A stretch of 64,000 nucleotides of DNA from Chitinophaga agri (GCF_010093065.1 NZ_CP048113.1:3906001-3970000), one strand, 5' to 3'; shown: positions 10,031 through 18,354, counted from the first letter of the stretch. Notes: generated by a model not told the origin, from the sequence alone. Numbers and translations: made by a program.

Positions 10031-10873
10031 TTATTGACTGCACCCTTGTCCGCTGATATATATATCCTGCTGATCTTCGCTGATACGGAACGTGGAATTG
10101 TTGATCTTACTTAATAGTCCCAGTATTCTTTCTAAATTGGCATGTTCATCAAAACTGGCTATGAAAGTACATTTGCGCAGGTCTTCATTTTCAAAATGAA
10201 ATGTGACGCCATATTTTCTGCTTAATGTATTGGCGACTGTTTCAAATGTTTCATTGTCTATTTCAAATCTGCCATGTACCCATGCCTGGGAAACCGTTGC
10301 GTCCACTGTTCGTTCTATGGTTGTTTTGTCCAGTGTGATCTGTTTATTGGCAGTCAGTACTGTAATATGTTGCTGTTCATCCTGTACCTGCACTTTTCCG
10401 GATGCCACAGTAATCGCTACTGCTTCATGTTGATACGCTCTTATGTTAAAAGACGTGCCAAGTACAGTCGTAACACTGTTGCCTGCCTTTACCACAAAAG
10501 GTTTGGTATTCTTCTGCACATCAAAGAAACCCTCTCCGGCAAGTATCACTTCTCTGACCAGGGTGTCTTCCCGGTATTGCAACTTACTGTCTGCATTCAG
10601 CCATACAACAGAGCTATCCGGCAGTAGTACTTTATGCTGTTGCTCTCTTGGTACGTAGATAGCCATCTTTCGTGCATCCGGAGTTTTCATGAGCCACCAG
10701 ACACCGGCTATCAATAACAGAGAAGCGGCAATGCCTATCCACCAGACGGGTATGCGGCTGCGTGTTTCTTCCTGACCGTACCATTGCATCAGGGTTGCTG
10801 TCTCTTCTTCAGTTGCCGTACCGTCAAGCCACTTGCGGGCCAGGGAACGGATGTAATCGTCAGGCATCGGCAT
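10031..10873 (-). CDS. FecR-family anti-sigma factor (locus 1)
   Basis: The 280-residue protein has an N-terminal sigma-binding segment (DYIRSLARKWLDGTATEEE), one membrane helix (VWWIGIAASLLLIAGVWWLM, about residues 43-62), a periplasmic FecR domain at about 95-190 (LPDSSVVWLNADSKLQY and VLGTSFNIRAY) and a C-terminal DUF4974-like domain (ETVANTLSRKYGVTFHF). It sits between the ECF sigma gene and the STN-type susC gene, all on one strand. The expected circuit is receptor STN domain to FecR to sigma factor. The gap to the sigma gene (357 bp) is unusually long for such a pair and holds an inverted repeat, so the two may not be tightly co-transcribed. Confidence 0.94.
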   Translation of the reverse strand: MPMPDDYIRSLARKWLDGTATEEETATLMQWYGQEETRSRIPVWWIGIAASLLLIAGVWWLMKTPDARKMAIYVPREQQHKVLLPDSSVVWLNADSKLQYREDTLVREVILAGEGFFDVQKNTKPFVVKAGNSVTTVLGTSFNIRAYQHEAVAITVASGKVQVQDEQQHITVLTANKQITLDKTTIERTVDATVSQAWVHGRFEIDNETFETVANTLSRKYGVTFHFENEDLRKCTFIASFDEHANLERILGLLSKINNSTFRISEDQQDIYISGQGCSQ

Positions 10874-11230
10874 TCAGTGTTGTATATTATTATAGAGTGT
10901 GTAATTGACAATTTACCCTTGGCAGGAAGGAAGTTTTTTTAGAAAAAGTTTTTCTGTGGTCTTCCGACATGCTTATTGCATTATAATTCATAATTATATG
11001 CAGCCATGACTATGTTTCTAAGGAATTTATGGTTGTTCACAAAATCCAGCCAAACGTATAATCAGATTAAAATCAATCAATTGACCAACAAAAGCATCAT
11101 TGGAAGTAAATGAGAGAAGGAATGCCTGATCGTGTATTACAAGAGGACAGGAATAGACAGTAGTTTTTAAATTAGCGTATGCTAATTTAAAAATGGGTAT
11201 TCCCCGGAAAATAAGAACATCCCGGAGGAC
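10874..11230. other. 357-bp gap between sigma and anti-sigma genes
   Basis: No convincing gene is present. The stretch is AT-rich and contains the 13-bp inverted repeat at 11164-11193. It probably holds a terminator or attenuator after the sigma gene and possibly a separate promoter for the FecR gene. Confidence 0.5.
11164..11193 (-). terminator. AT-rich inverted repeat downstream of the ECF sigma gene
   Basis: A perfect 13-bp inverted repeat (11164-11176 and 11181-11193) with loop GTAT lies 37 bp after the sigma stop. Its outer ends are runs of T and A, giving a U-tract on the minus transcript. The stem is mostly A-T, so termination may be partial. Confidence 0.45.
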
Positions 11231-11821
11231 TCACATCAACATACTATACAACGTACTCAGTTTCATCCGCAGCGTTTTTAACGCTTTTGTCAGATGTCCT
11301 TCTGCTGTCTTCGGTGAGATATCAAACGCCTGTGCCGCCTGAAGAATGGAATAGTCGAGCAACTTATTATACTTAAAGACCTGCCGGCTTTTCTCCGGCA
11401 GCTCATTGGAAACAGCTGCTATTAACTGCAACAGTAACCTGTCATTTACCAGACTTTCAATATCTGCTCCTGCATGATCTCCTGATAATTGTGGCGTGAG
11501 TGTCAGGGCCTTCATCCTTGAAGCAATTGTCTGTTGCCGGCCCAGATAATGAAAGACGGCATACCGCGTAATCGCAAACAGGTAATGTTTAAGTGTTGTG
11601 ATGTCTATCTGGTGCCTTTTTTCCCACAGGATAATGAAAGTATCCTGCACGATCTCCTCTGCTACTTCCTTTACTGACAATCTTTTCAGGGTCACCTGGT
11701 ACAGGATATCCCAATAGCGGTTGTACACTTCGTTAAAAGCGTCTACGGAGTCAGCCCTGATCATATTCCACAGGTATTCGTCCGTGTAAGTGGAATCCGG
11801 ATGGAAGTGCGTGTTTTTCAC
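11231..11821 (-). CDS. ECF RNA polymerase sigma factor, FecI-like (locus 1)
   Basis: The 196-residue protein has sigma region 2 at about 28-95 (AFNEVYNRYWDILYQV, then VQDTFIILWEKRHQID) and region 4 at about 125-185, with the helix-turn-helix LQAAQAFDISPKTAEGHL. It is the first gene of the block sigma, FecR, susC with STN, susD, GH127 and is predicted to activate that block when the receptor binds its ligand. Length and architecture are normal for the family. Downstream termination or attenuation may occur at 11164-11193. Confidence 0.94.
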   Translation of the reverse strand: MKNTHFHPDSTYTDEYLWNMIRADSVDAFNEVYNRYWDILYQVTLKRLSVKEVAEEIVQDTFIILWEKRHQIDITTLKHYLFAITRYAVFHYLGRQQTIASRMKALTLTPQLSGDHAGADIESLVNDRLLLQLIAAVSNELPEKSRQVFKYNKLLDYSILQAAQAFDISPKTAEGHLTKALKTLRMKLSTLYSMLM

Positions 11822-12055
11822 CGTGAAAAAGTATAAAGACGTTACATTGTTCTACATACCCTTATAATTGTGTAATCTACAATTATTCTACAAAATAACC
11901 AATAAGGAAGGGAGGTTATTAAAAATTAGACAACAGAAATCAGGATCGGGTAACAACCCATCCGGGAAGCCTGTTACTACGCAGGGCGTCTATTAAAATA
12001 ATTGAAATGTGTGTTAATCTGACGCCCCGCTCACAAGAAGTGTAGTGACTATGCT

Positions 12056-12595
12056 TTATAAATCCAGTATTACCTGCCAGGGATTGTCTGCCGGATATTC
12101 CAACGGATACTCCTCGCCTTTCTTCACCACTTTCCCCCTGGGCAGTGGTAGTTTGCTATGTCGGATCTCACCATCCACTTCATAGGAAAAAGAAACGATG
12201 CCATCAGTCACCATTTCTATTGTAGCGATTGTTCTTATGATATCGGCCTCGTTGTTAACCGGCCTGGTGAAATCGATCCAGCTATCTTGCGGATGTTTAC
12301 TATCATAAAGGATTTCGTATGCTGGCGCGTCATTGATGCTAAATTCAGTGGACGCCTGCTGACGTTTTACATACTTCACATTATCCACATAGTATTCTGC
12401 CAAAACCTGTCTGCCTTTGGAAGACGTTTGCAGACTTATTAAATAGGCGACAGTCCTGGTATTACTGGCGACAATCCTATCCATTTTCTTTTGCTCCAGC
12501 CATTTGGCGAATCTGAATGCACTGATGAAGGTGAGTGGTACCAGTACGATCACGCACACCATATAGAAAATATTCCTGTTGAAAGAGAGAGACAT
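12056..12595 (-). CDS. Unknown membrane-anchored protein, paralogue of its upstream neighbour
   Basis: This 179-residue protein has one N-terminal membrane helix (about residues 9-27, FYMVCVIVLVPLTFISAF) and a soluble region I cannot assign firmly; the layout resembles DUF3592-type proteins. Residues of the form YEILYDSKHPQDSWIDFTRP match YEVYYDPSDPSDSWMDINRP at the end of the neighbouring protein, so the two are paralogues. This copy is longer: a second, weaker version of the same unit (VSFSYEVDGEIRHSKLPLP to the end) follows, suggesting an internal duplication. The genes are 12 bp apart and likely co-transcribed. Function unknown. Confidence 0.7.
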   Translation of the reverse strand: MSLSFNRNIFYMVCVIVLVPLTFISAFRFAKWLEQKKMDRIVASNTRTVAYLISLQTSSKGRQVLAEYYVDNVKYVKRQQASTEFSINDAPAYEILYDSKHPQDSWIDFTRPVNNEADIIRTIATIEMVTDGIVSFSYEVDGEIRHSKLPLPRGKVVKKGEEYPLEYPADNPWQVILDL

Positions 12596-12607
12596 AGGTA
12601 GCTAAAA

Positions 12608-12967
12608 TTAATTTACAGGTCTGTTGATATCCATCCAGCTATCAGAGGGATCAGAAGGGTCATAATATACCTCATACGCCTTTGAAAGATGATCTTCGTC
12701 TCCATTGAGATAAGGTATTTCAAGTTGTCCGATATGCCTGACGCCATCTATCTGGTACTCGTAGTCCAAATGCAATGTTGTGGAGTTATGAATGTACCAA
12801 AACCGGATATTCGCTTTTACCGTTTTATTGGCAGCCTTCAAAGTTTCGATCCTCTGCTTCTCATACCATTTAAAGATGGCGGGTACAACGACACATATCA
12901 ATGCAATGAATAAAACGGGGACAAGGAAATAACGCTTAAATTTCTCACTACTGGTATAGGTACTCAT
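12608..12967 (-). CDS. Unknown small membrane-anchored protein, paralogue of its downstream neighbour
   Basis: This 119-residue protein has a positively charged start, one membrane helix at about 13-30 (FLVPVLFIALICVVVPAIF) and a single soluble unit with LDYEYQIDGVRHIGQLEIP and a terminal segment YYDPSDPSDSWMDINRPVN. The terminal segment is shared with the 179-residue protein encoded 12 bp downstream. The helix followed by a small beta-rich domain and the YD-P-P-DSW-D motif resembles DUF3592-like proteins, but I do not claim a family. No catalytic residues are evident. The pair forms its own unit between rsmE and the sigma gene. Confidence 0.7.
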   Translation of the reverse strand: MSTYTSSEKFKRYFLVPVLFIALICVVVPAIFKWYEKQRIETLKAANKTVKANIRFWYIHNSTTLHLDYEYQIDGVRHIGQLEIPYLNGDEDHLSKAYEVYYDPSDPSDSWMDINRPVN

Positions 12968-13052
12968 ACTGGGTTTGATGTTGGGATAAAGCGATATAAA
13001 GGTATTATATCTTCAACCGCGAAGATAAATTCATTCAGGACAAATAGTTCAG

Positions 13053-13766
13053 TTAATTGCCGGCAGCGGTCACATTTACCGCATTCATCATCGTACATCC
13101 CACGACACCGGCAGTTTCAGTACGCAGTCTGTTATCTCCCAGTGACACCGGCTGAAAGCCTTTTGCCAATGCCAGCGAGATCTCTTCCGGTGTAAAATCG
13201 CCCTCAGGACCAATCAGCAGCAAACTATCCTTACCCGGCTGCATACCCTGCCAGAGATGCCTTTTCTGCTCAGGTAAACAGTGTGCAATAAACAATTGTT
13301 GTGAAGGCGGTTGCTGTACCAGGGATTCAAAACTGGCGGGGGCTGTCAGTTCCGGCAAATAATATTGCTGGGATTGCAGCATGGCCGATACGAGGATACT
13401 CTCGAAACGATCGGCACGGAACTTCTCCTTTTCTGTACGCTGGCTGATCAATGGAATGATCATCTGCATACCAATTTCCGTTGCCTTCTCCAGGAACCAT
13501 TCTATACGGGAGGTGTTCTTTGTAAACGAGATGGCAATGCGGACAGGGGCTTTCACAGGGGGCATCAGTTCATATTGCTTTACCTGTACGATGCATTTCT
13601 TCCGGTTATCGTCGGTGATGGTGGTAGTGTATCTGCCTCCACGCCCATCCGTCATCAGCACCTCGTCCCCCAGTTCATGCCTGAGTACCTGAATACAGTA
13701 TTTGGAGGTAGGTTCATCCATTGTATAAGAGCCAGCTGCCGGAGTAAGGTCTTTCGCGTAAAACAT
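13053..13766 (-). CDS. rsmE: 16S rRNA (uracil-1498-N3)-methyltransferase
   Basis: RsmE methylates N3 of U1498 in 16S rRNA near the decoding site, using S-adenosylmethionine. I chose the ATG at 13766 because the protein then starts MFYAKDLTP, directly with the N-terminal PUA-like domain; the upstream ATG at 13808 would add 14 atypical residues. The C-terminal SPOUT domain shows the knot motifs LLLIGPEGDFTPEEI and SLGDNRLRTETAGV, which bind the cofactor. The 237-residue length is normal. It stands alone on the minus strand, between a terminator at 13861-13887 and the small paralogous membrane proteins. Confidence 0.95.
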   Translation of the reverse strand: MFYAKDLTPAAGSYTMDEPTSKYCIQVLRHELGDEVLMTDGRGGRYTTTITDDNRKKCIVQVKQYELMPPVKAPVRIAISFTKNTSRIEWFLEKATEIGMQMIIPLISQRTEKEKFRADRFESILVSAMLQSQQYYLPELTAPASFESLVQQPPSQQLFIAHCLPEQKRHLWQGMQPGKDSLLLIGPEGDFTPEEISLALAKGFQPVSLGDNRLRTETAGVVGCTMMNAVNVTAAGN

Positions 13767-13860
13767 GATTGCCAGTTTAATTTTTGCAAATATCGGGTAC
13801 AGATACAATTTTCAGCTATCAGCCTGACCTATTTCCTTTTGTCTGGCGGAAATAATGCAA

Positions 13861-13887
13861 AAAGCCTCCACGCGTTGTGGAGGCTTT
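13861..13887 (-). terminator. Terminator downstream of the coiled-coil gene
   Basis: An 11-bp perfect stem (13861-13871 and 13877-13887) with a 5-nt loop is followed on the minus strand by a run of T. It lies 69 bp after the stop of the coiled-coil gene and before rsmE. Confidence 0.8.
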
Positions 13888-13956
13888 GCAATTTATGGGG
13901 GAGAAACATTCCGTGTCAAGAGGGTTATGCTATTTAACAAAACAGTAGTTACAGCA

Positions 13957-14475
13957 TCAGGCGCATTCCCCGAAACCAGGTGTATTAAAACGCACCCAGT
14001 TTACTACCTTCTCAAGCTCAGATGCAGTGGCCAATGAACGCGAGTCTATTTGTACTAACTGAGCATTCTCCTTGTTAAACCGCTCATTCACTATCACACT
14101 GAAGGCCAACAAATTAGACTCAACACCATCCATTTTTCTCTCTATCCTGCCCATCCGACACTCTAAGCTATTCATTTTCGTCTCCATCGTATCCATTCTC
14201 AACTCAAGCATCTGCATTCTCGCGTCCAGTTTATCCATTCTCGACTCCAATTTATCCATTCTGGCCTCCAATTTACCCATCCTCAACTCGAATTTATTCA
14301 TTCTGGACTCCAGTCTATCGATTCGTACTTCAAGTTTATCAAAGCGATCATTAACCTTATCGAAGCGCACATCGACTTTGTCGAAACGTTCATTGACTTC
14401 TGTCTTAAAAGATTGGAACCCGGTCGTCAGCGAGCCGACGGCCTCCATTAACATTGTGAATTGTTCGTTACCCAT
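13957..14475 (-). CDS. Heptad-repeat coiled-coil protein of unknown function
   Basis: The 172-residue protein is dominated by about 13 uninterrupted heptads between residues 30 and 120 of the form R-[FIM]-D-K-[VLM]-E-x, for example RMDKLES followed by RMDKLDA. No stutter is visible, so a long parallel coiled coil is expected. Short non-repetitive segments flank it: an N-terminal MGNEQFTMLMEAVGSL and a C-terminal part ending VVNWVRFNTPGFGECA. There is no signal peptide or membrane helix, so it should be cytoplasmic. The repeat is also present in the DNA as degenerate 21-bp units and leaves the opposite strand open by composition. Its terminator is at 13861-13887. Family and role are not recognised; it could be structural or a phase-variable scaffold. 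Confidence 0.75.
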   Translation of the reverse strand: MGNEQFTMLMEAVGSLTTGFQSFKTEVNERFDKVDVRFDKVNDRFDKLEVRIDRLESRMNKFELRMGKLEARMDKLESRMDKLDARMQMLELRMDTMETKMNSLECRMGRIERKMDGVESNLLAFSVIVNERFNKENAQLVQIDSRSLATASELEKVVNWVRFNTPGFGECA

Positions 14476-14573
14476 AATAAAAATTATTTTTATTAAAGTT
14501 ACGCGTCAAACGAACCCAAAACAAAATTCATCAATGTAAATCAACAACTTATATCATTATGATTATACTCATA

Positions 14574-15929
14574 TCACTTCAACACAGCACGCTGCAAAAC
14601 GGCTTTCGTCCTATGTTGAAATCTGAAAAACAACAGGATCGAGGCGGTGAGTAATCCTATTAACAGCCCCCACCAGATACCCTGTACACCAAAATCAAGT
14701 AATATCCCCAATACATAACCAACAGGCAGGCCCAGTCCCCAGTAAGCCAGCAAGGTGATCACCGTAGGCACCCGCACATCACCCAGACCACGCAATATAC
14801 CCAGGCCTACCACCTGTGTACCATCAAACAACTGGAAGAACGCTGCAATGATGAGCAGGTGTGCTGCAATAGCTATTACCTCAATATCGTTCGTATACAT
14901 TAAAGGCAGCAACTGGCAACCCACCATAAAGAGCAGCGCGGTTATTCCCATCATCACGAGCACCATATGATAACTGGCAATCGCAGAAGCACGCAATTCC
15001 CGCCATTGCTGCGCACCGAAGTGATTACCACTTTTGATACCGGCGGCGGCAGAGATCCCGCTTGCCATCATGTAAGTGATTGACGCCAGGTTGATCGCTA
15101 TCTGGTGTGCCGCCTGTTCACGCGCACCGATCCATCCTGCCATAACGATCGCACCACTAAAAGCACTTACTTCAAAGATATACTGTAGGGCAACGGGTGT
15201 ACCGATACCCAGCAATTGTCTGATTGCAGCTGCGGACAAATATCTTTGCCTGAACTCAGCCAGATACCCCTTAAAGCGGGGAGAACTCAGCACGTACCAG
15301 GCCATTGCTACCGCCATCAGCACACGATCGGTCAGTGTGGCAATACCCACCCCCACTACACCCAGTTTAGGTGCTCCGAACAACCCATATACCAGTGTGA
15401 TACCAATGAGGATATTCACCACATTTCCGATGATACTGATATTCATCGCCTGACGCGTGAATCCTAATCCCTCAGCAAACTGTTTAAAAGTCAGGAAGAT
15501 CATCAACGGAAAAAATGAAAAGCCCAGTAACTGCAAAAACGGCTTTGCCAATGTACGCACGTCTTCCTCCTGCCCCAGTAAGTCAAGATGATTGCTACCG
15601 GCAATGATAGCAGTGGATAACAGGATACCCAGCACAATATTGATCAGCAGACTATGACGCAACAGAAAACCACAGCGCGCCAGGTTCTGCCGGCCGTTTT
15701 CCTGTGCTATGAGAGGCGTCAGTCCGTATGACATTCCGATGCCCATGACCATAAAAATAGAAAACAGGCTGCTGCCTAATGCAACAGCAGCGAGCGGCAC
15801 TTTACCGGTATGACCGATAATGACTGTATCAGAAAAAGCGACCATGGTATGTCCCAGCTGGGAGATCACTACAGGATATGCCAGATTAAAGTTGTCTTTA
15901 TAGTACTGGCGATATTTCATCCATAACAT
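14574..15929 (-). CDS. MATE-family multidrug/metabolite efflux transporter
   Basis: The 451-residue protein has about 12 membrane helices and the MATE features: an early PVVISQLGHTMVAFSDTVIIG helix pair (here the segment QLGHTMVAFSDTVIIG), VALGSSLFSI, and a symmetrical second half starting near ILGIGTPVALQYIFEV. MATE proteins exchange Na+ or H+ for cationic drugs or metabolites across the inner membrane. It most resembles the NorM/DinF-type branch, which cannot be refined here. The true start may be the Met at residue 4 (MKYRQYYKDNF). It is monocistronic and is separated from dnaB by a strong terminator. Substrate unknown. Confidence 0.92.
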   Translation of the reverse strand: MLWMKYRQYYKDNFNLAYPVVISQLGHTMVAFSDTVIIGHTGKVPLAAVALGSSLFSIFMVMGIGMSYGLTPLIAQENGRQNLARCGFLLRHSLLINIVLGILLSTAIIAGSNHLDLLGQEEDVRTLAKPFLQLLGFSFFPLMIFLTFKQFAEGLGFTRQAMNISIIGNVVNILIGITLVYGLFGAPKLGVVGVGIATLTDRVLMAVAMAWYVLSSPRFKGYLAEFRQRYLSAAAIRQLLGIGTPVALQYIFEVSAFSGAIVMAGWIGAREQAAHQIAINLASITYMMASGISAAAGIKSGNHFGAQQWRELRASAIASYHMVLVMMGITALLFMVGCQLLPLMYTNDIEVIAIAAHLLIIAAFFQLFDGTQVVGLGILRGLGDVRVPTVITLLAYWGLGLPVGYVLGILLDFGVQGIWWGLLIGLLTASILLFFRFQHRTKAVLQRAVLK

Positions 15930-15947
15930 ATCAATAGGGGGTATTAA

Positions 15948-15979
15948 AAAAGGCGCTCCGTGCAGAAGGAGCGCCTTTT
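15948..15979 (-). terminator. Terminator of dnaB
   Basis: A 12-bp perfect stem (15948-15959 and 15968-15979) with an 8-nt loop lies 25 bp after the dnaB stop and ends on the minus strand in a run of six T. Confidence 0.85.
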
Positions 15980-16003
15980 CAGTATTATTACTAACCTGCC
16001 TGG

Positions 16004-17578
16004 TTAAAAAGGAGCATCTTCAAATCCTTCATCAAAGTTCATATCGTTCATGCGGGAACCCTTCTGGATATACAGCTTTGCTTCATCGTTTCCACCGCCA
16101 CCCATGTCGTGGTTGCGCATACCGGCAAATGCATTGCTGCTGCCACCACCCGGATTCTCCAGACTACCATCATCTTCGAAACGCTGGAACTCCAGTACCG
16201 CACGTAATTTGATAGTATCGAGCTGACCGTTACGGTGTTTCGCAATACGTACGTGGGTTTCACCTTTGTTGGACTCACCCATTTCGTTTGTATTGATCTC
16301 ATAATATTCAGGACGGTACAGGAACATTACCATGTCGGCATCCTGCTCGATCGCACCAGATTCACGGAGGTCACTCAGCTGCGGCATCTTATTACCGTCC
16401 TTACGCTTTTCCACATCACGGCTCAGCTGAGACAGGGCGAGGATCGGCACGTGCAGCTCTTTCGCCAGACCTTTCAGGTCACGGGAGATCTTACTGATCT
16501 CCTGCTCACGGTTCGTACCCTTACCATCTGCGCTACCACTCATCAGCTGAAGGTAGTCGATGATGATAACGCCTACGCCATGGTTATGTACCAGTCTTCT
16601 CGCCTTTGCACGCAGCTCGAAGATGTTAAGGGCCGGGGTATCGTCGATGAAGATCGGTGCTTTCGCCAGGCGTTCGATACCGTGGGTCATCAGCTTCTTC
16701 ATCTCATACTCTTCCAGTTTACCCCTGGTGATCTTTTCGAGTTTTATTTCTGACTCCGCCGACAGGATACGCTGCACGATCTGACCGGAGGACATCTCAA
16801 GGGAGAACACCGCAGCACCCTTCGGAAACCGGGGGTGAAGTGCTGCATTTCTGGCCAGGTTCAGTGCGAAGGCGGTCTTACCTACAGCGGGACGTGCCGC
16901 GATGATGATAAGGTCGGTCGACTGCCAGCCATAGGTTACTTTGTCGAGAGACGGAAATCCGGAAGGCACCCCTGTAATATCATCGCCCCGGTTACGAAGG
17001 TCTTCGATGCGTTTCATGGTGTTCACCAGGACACGGTCTATACTATCGTAGTTCTTACGGAGGTGATTATTGGTAACTTCAAACAATTTACTTTCTGCCG
17101 AGTCCAGGAGATCAAACACGTCGGCCGTATCCTCGTAAGATTCACTCAGGATCTCACCGGAGATACGGATCAGTTCACGCTGGATGAACTTCTGCAGAAT
17201 GATACGGGCATGCGCCTCGATATTGGCGGACGAAACCACCATGTTAGTCAACCGGGTAATATAATATGGGCCACCCACTATTTCCAGTTCGCCCATGGAA
17301 CGTAGTTCCTCCACTACGGTGAGGATATCGACCGGCATAGATTTTCCTGCCAGGCGGGTCATCGCCGTAAATATTTTCTGATGTGCTTCTACATAAAAAC
17401 ATTCACCTTTCAATATCTCTACTACCGTGTCAAAAGCGCCTTTTTCTAACATAATGGCTCCCAATACAGCTTCCTCCATCTCCTTTGCCTGGGGAGGAAT
17501 TTTGCCGTACATCATGGTAGATACGTCAACGGACGACTTGCGACGCACGTTGCGGTCCTTCTTAAGATTGAGATCCAT
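16004..17578 (-). CDS. dnaB: Replicative DNA helicase DnaB
   Basis: DnaB is the hexameric 5'-3' helicase that unwinds DNA at the replication fork and recruits primase. The 524-residue protein has the N-terminal DnaB domain (about 30-130, beginning PPQAKEMEEAVLGAIML) and the RecA-like ATPase domain. Walker A is AARPAVGKTAF (about 227-237), Walker B is VIIIDYLQLM, and the motif-3/4 region carries LSQLSRDVEKR and LRESGAIEQDADMVMF. No intein is present. The C-terminus has a glycine-rich low-complexity stretch (PGGGSSNAF and MGGGGNDEA) before an acidic end. The upstream non-coding region contains DnaA-box-like sites. Confidence 0.98.
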   Translation of the reverse strand: MDLNLKKDRNVRRKSSVDVSTMMYGKIPPQAKEMEEAVLGAIMLEKGAFDTVVEILKGECFYVEAHQKIFTAMTRLAGKSMPVDILTVVEELRSMGELEIVGGPYYITRLTNMVVSSANIEAHARIILQKFIQRELIRISGEILSESYEDTADVFDLLDSAESKLFEVTNNHLRKNYDSIDRVLVNTMKRIEDLRNRGDDITGVPSGFPSLDKVTYGWQSTDLIIIAARPAVGKTAFALNLARNAALHPRFPKGAAVFSLEMSSGQIVQRILSAESEIKLEKITRGKLEEYEMKKLMTHGIERLAKAPIFIDDTPALNIFELRAKARRLVHNHGVGVIIIDYLQLMSGSADGKGTNREQEISKISRDLKGLAKELHVPILALSQLSRDVEKRKDGNKMPQLSDLRESGAIEQDADMVMFLYRPEYYEINTNEMGESNKGETHVRIAKHRNGQLDTIKLRAVLEFQRFEDDGSLENPGGGSSNAFAGMRNHDMGGGGNDEAKLYIQKGSRMNDMNFDEGFEDAPF

Positions 17579-17782
17579 TTATATATTTTGTGATTAGTCT
17601 GTTAATCAAAAAGTTATATGTCGTGGCTTCCTTAGTTATTGTTACAATTCTATTGTACCAGCTGAGCTATTCAGATTTTATGAAATTGTAAACTTTTTTG
17701 GGCCGTAAAAACTAAGGTAACCGCATTTTTTCATTTTCTAAAGTTTGGCCCGGGATATAGTTTATAAGGTGACATGCACATG

Positions 17783-17835
17783 TTATACACCCGCAAAATG
17801 GCAGTTATGCACTGACTAAACCGATGTTATCCACA
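17783..17835 (+). promoter_or_regulatory. Three DnaA-box-like sites with 22-bp spacing
   Basis: The sites start at 17783, 17805 and 17827. TTATCCACA matches the consensus TTATnCACA fully; the other two match except at the last base. The equal spacing of about two helical turns puts all three on one face of the DNA. Confidence 0.5.
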
Positions 17836-18066
17836 TATAAACATACAATCCCCATACAAAGATGGGGATATTAACAATACATGTTGAAAAAAGTTTCCCA
17901 CTATCCATTTGCTGATCTGCGTAATTCTCCCGTCAGCCCGCCAGGGACGTACTCCTCAGATCGCTGCAGCATTTGGTCAGCATATGGCGTAAATGACCCC
18001 TTTGTGTTACTTCCGGCCATGGATTTTAACATTAGCAGAAGGCAGTGCACCAGCTTCTTTACGTAC

Positions 18067-18110
18067 CGCTTGTTCGTCGCTTGGCCGTCGCTTGTTCGTC
18101 GCTTGTTATA
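18067..18110. repeat. 11-bp tandem repeat, four copies
   Basis: Units cgcttgttcgt, cgcttggccgt, cgcttgttcgt and cgcttgttata follow each other without gaps. The period is not a multiple of three, which argues against coding. It lies between the DnaA-box-like sites and pheT. Confidence 0.7.
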
Positions 18111-18325
18111 CCCTTCCGGCCCCGGCGTCATTTTGCCAGTATAACGTACTGCTGTTAGTGGCCGGAGGATAGATTCCGGTGTATCTATTATAAATATCCT
18201 GCCCAAGGCAGTACACCGGTGCCTGATAATTGCAGGAACCGTATATGCTGCGGTCTGTCAAAAAACATTCTCACCAGGCCCGGTAGTATTCCGTTTACCA
18301 CCTATGGACTATCCATGAATTACAC

Positions 18326-18333
18326 TAACTTTA
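18326..18333 (+). promoter_or_regulatory. Candidate -7 box of the pheT promoter
   Basis: TAACTTTA matches the Bacteroidota -7 consensus TAnnTTTG at all but the last base, 21 bp before the pheT ATG. A similar box occurs on the minus strand at 48304-48311 upstream of eboA. No clear -33 element is seen. Confidence 0.3.
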
Positions 18334-18354
18334 CGCACTTATATAATTTTACAA

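Larger units (their letters stand above)
17579..18354. other. 775-bp non-coding region upstream of dnaB and pheT: candidate DnaA-bound or origin-like region
   Basis: No convincing gene lies here. It contains three DnaA-box-like 9-mers in the same orientation at 17783-17791 (TTATACACC), 17805-17813 (TTATGCACT) and 17827-17835 (TTATCCACA), whose starts are exactly 22 bp apart; the last is a perfect consensus. AT-rich DNA lies at about 17680-17740, an 8-bp stem hairpin follows at 17848-17869, and an 11-bp tandem repeat lies at 18067-18110. Genes on the left run leftward and genes on the right run rightward for several kilobases. This may be an origin or a DnaA-controlled promoter of dnaB. Confidence 0.4.

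Noticed and set aside
11984..12027. GGGCGTC and GACGCCC as a possible terminator
   Set aside because: The arms are 7 bp with a 30-nt loop and no T-run, so a functional hairpin is unlikely.
13311..13937. 208-codon plus-strand frame over rsmE
   Set aside because: RsmE has all motifs of its family on the minus strand; this frame shows none.
14072..14539. 155-codon plus-strand frame opposite the heptad protein
   Set aside because: It mirrors the heptad repeat in the opposite frame; the minus frame has the periodic hydrophobic pattern and a terminator.
17881..18206. Open frames of 87 (plus) and 101 (minus) codons in the region between dnaB and pheT
   Set aside because: They span an 11-bp tandem repeat that shifts frame, have no recognisable domain or compositional sign of coding, and overlap each other on opposite strands.
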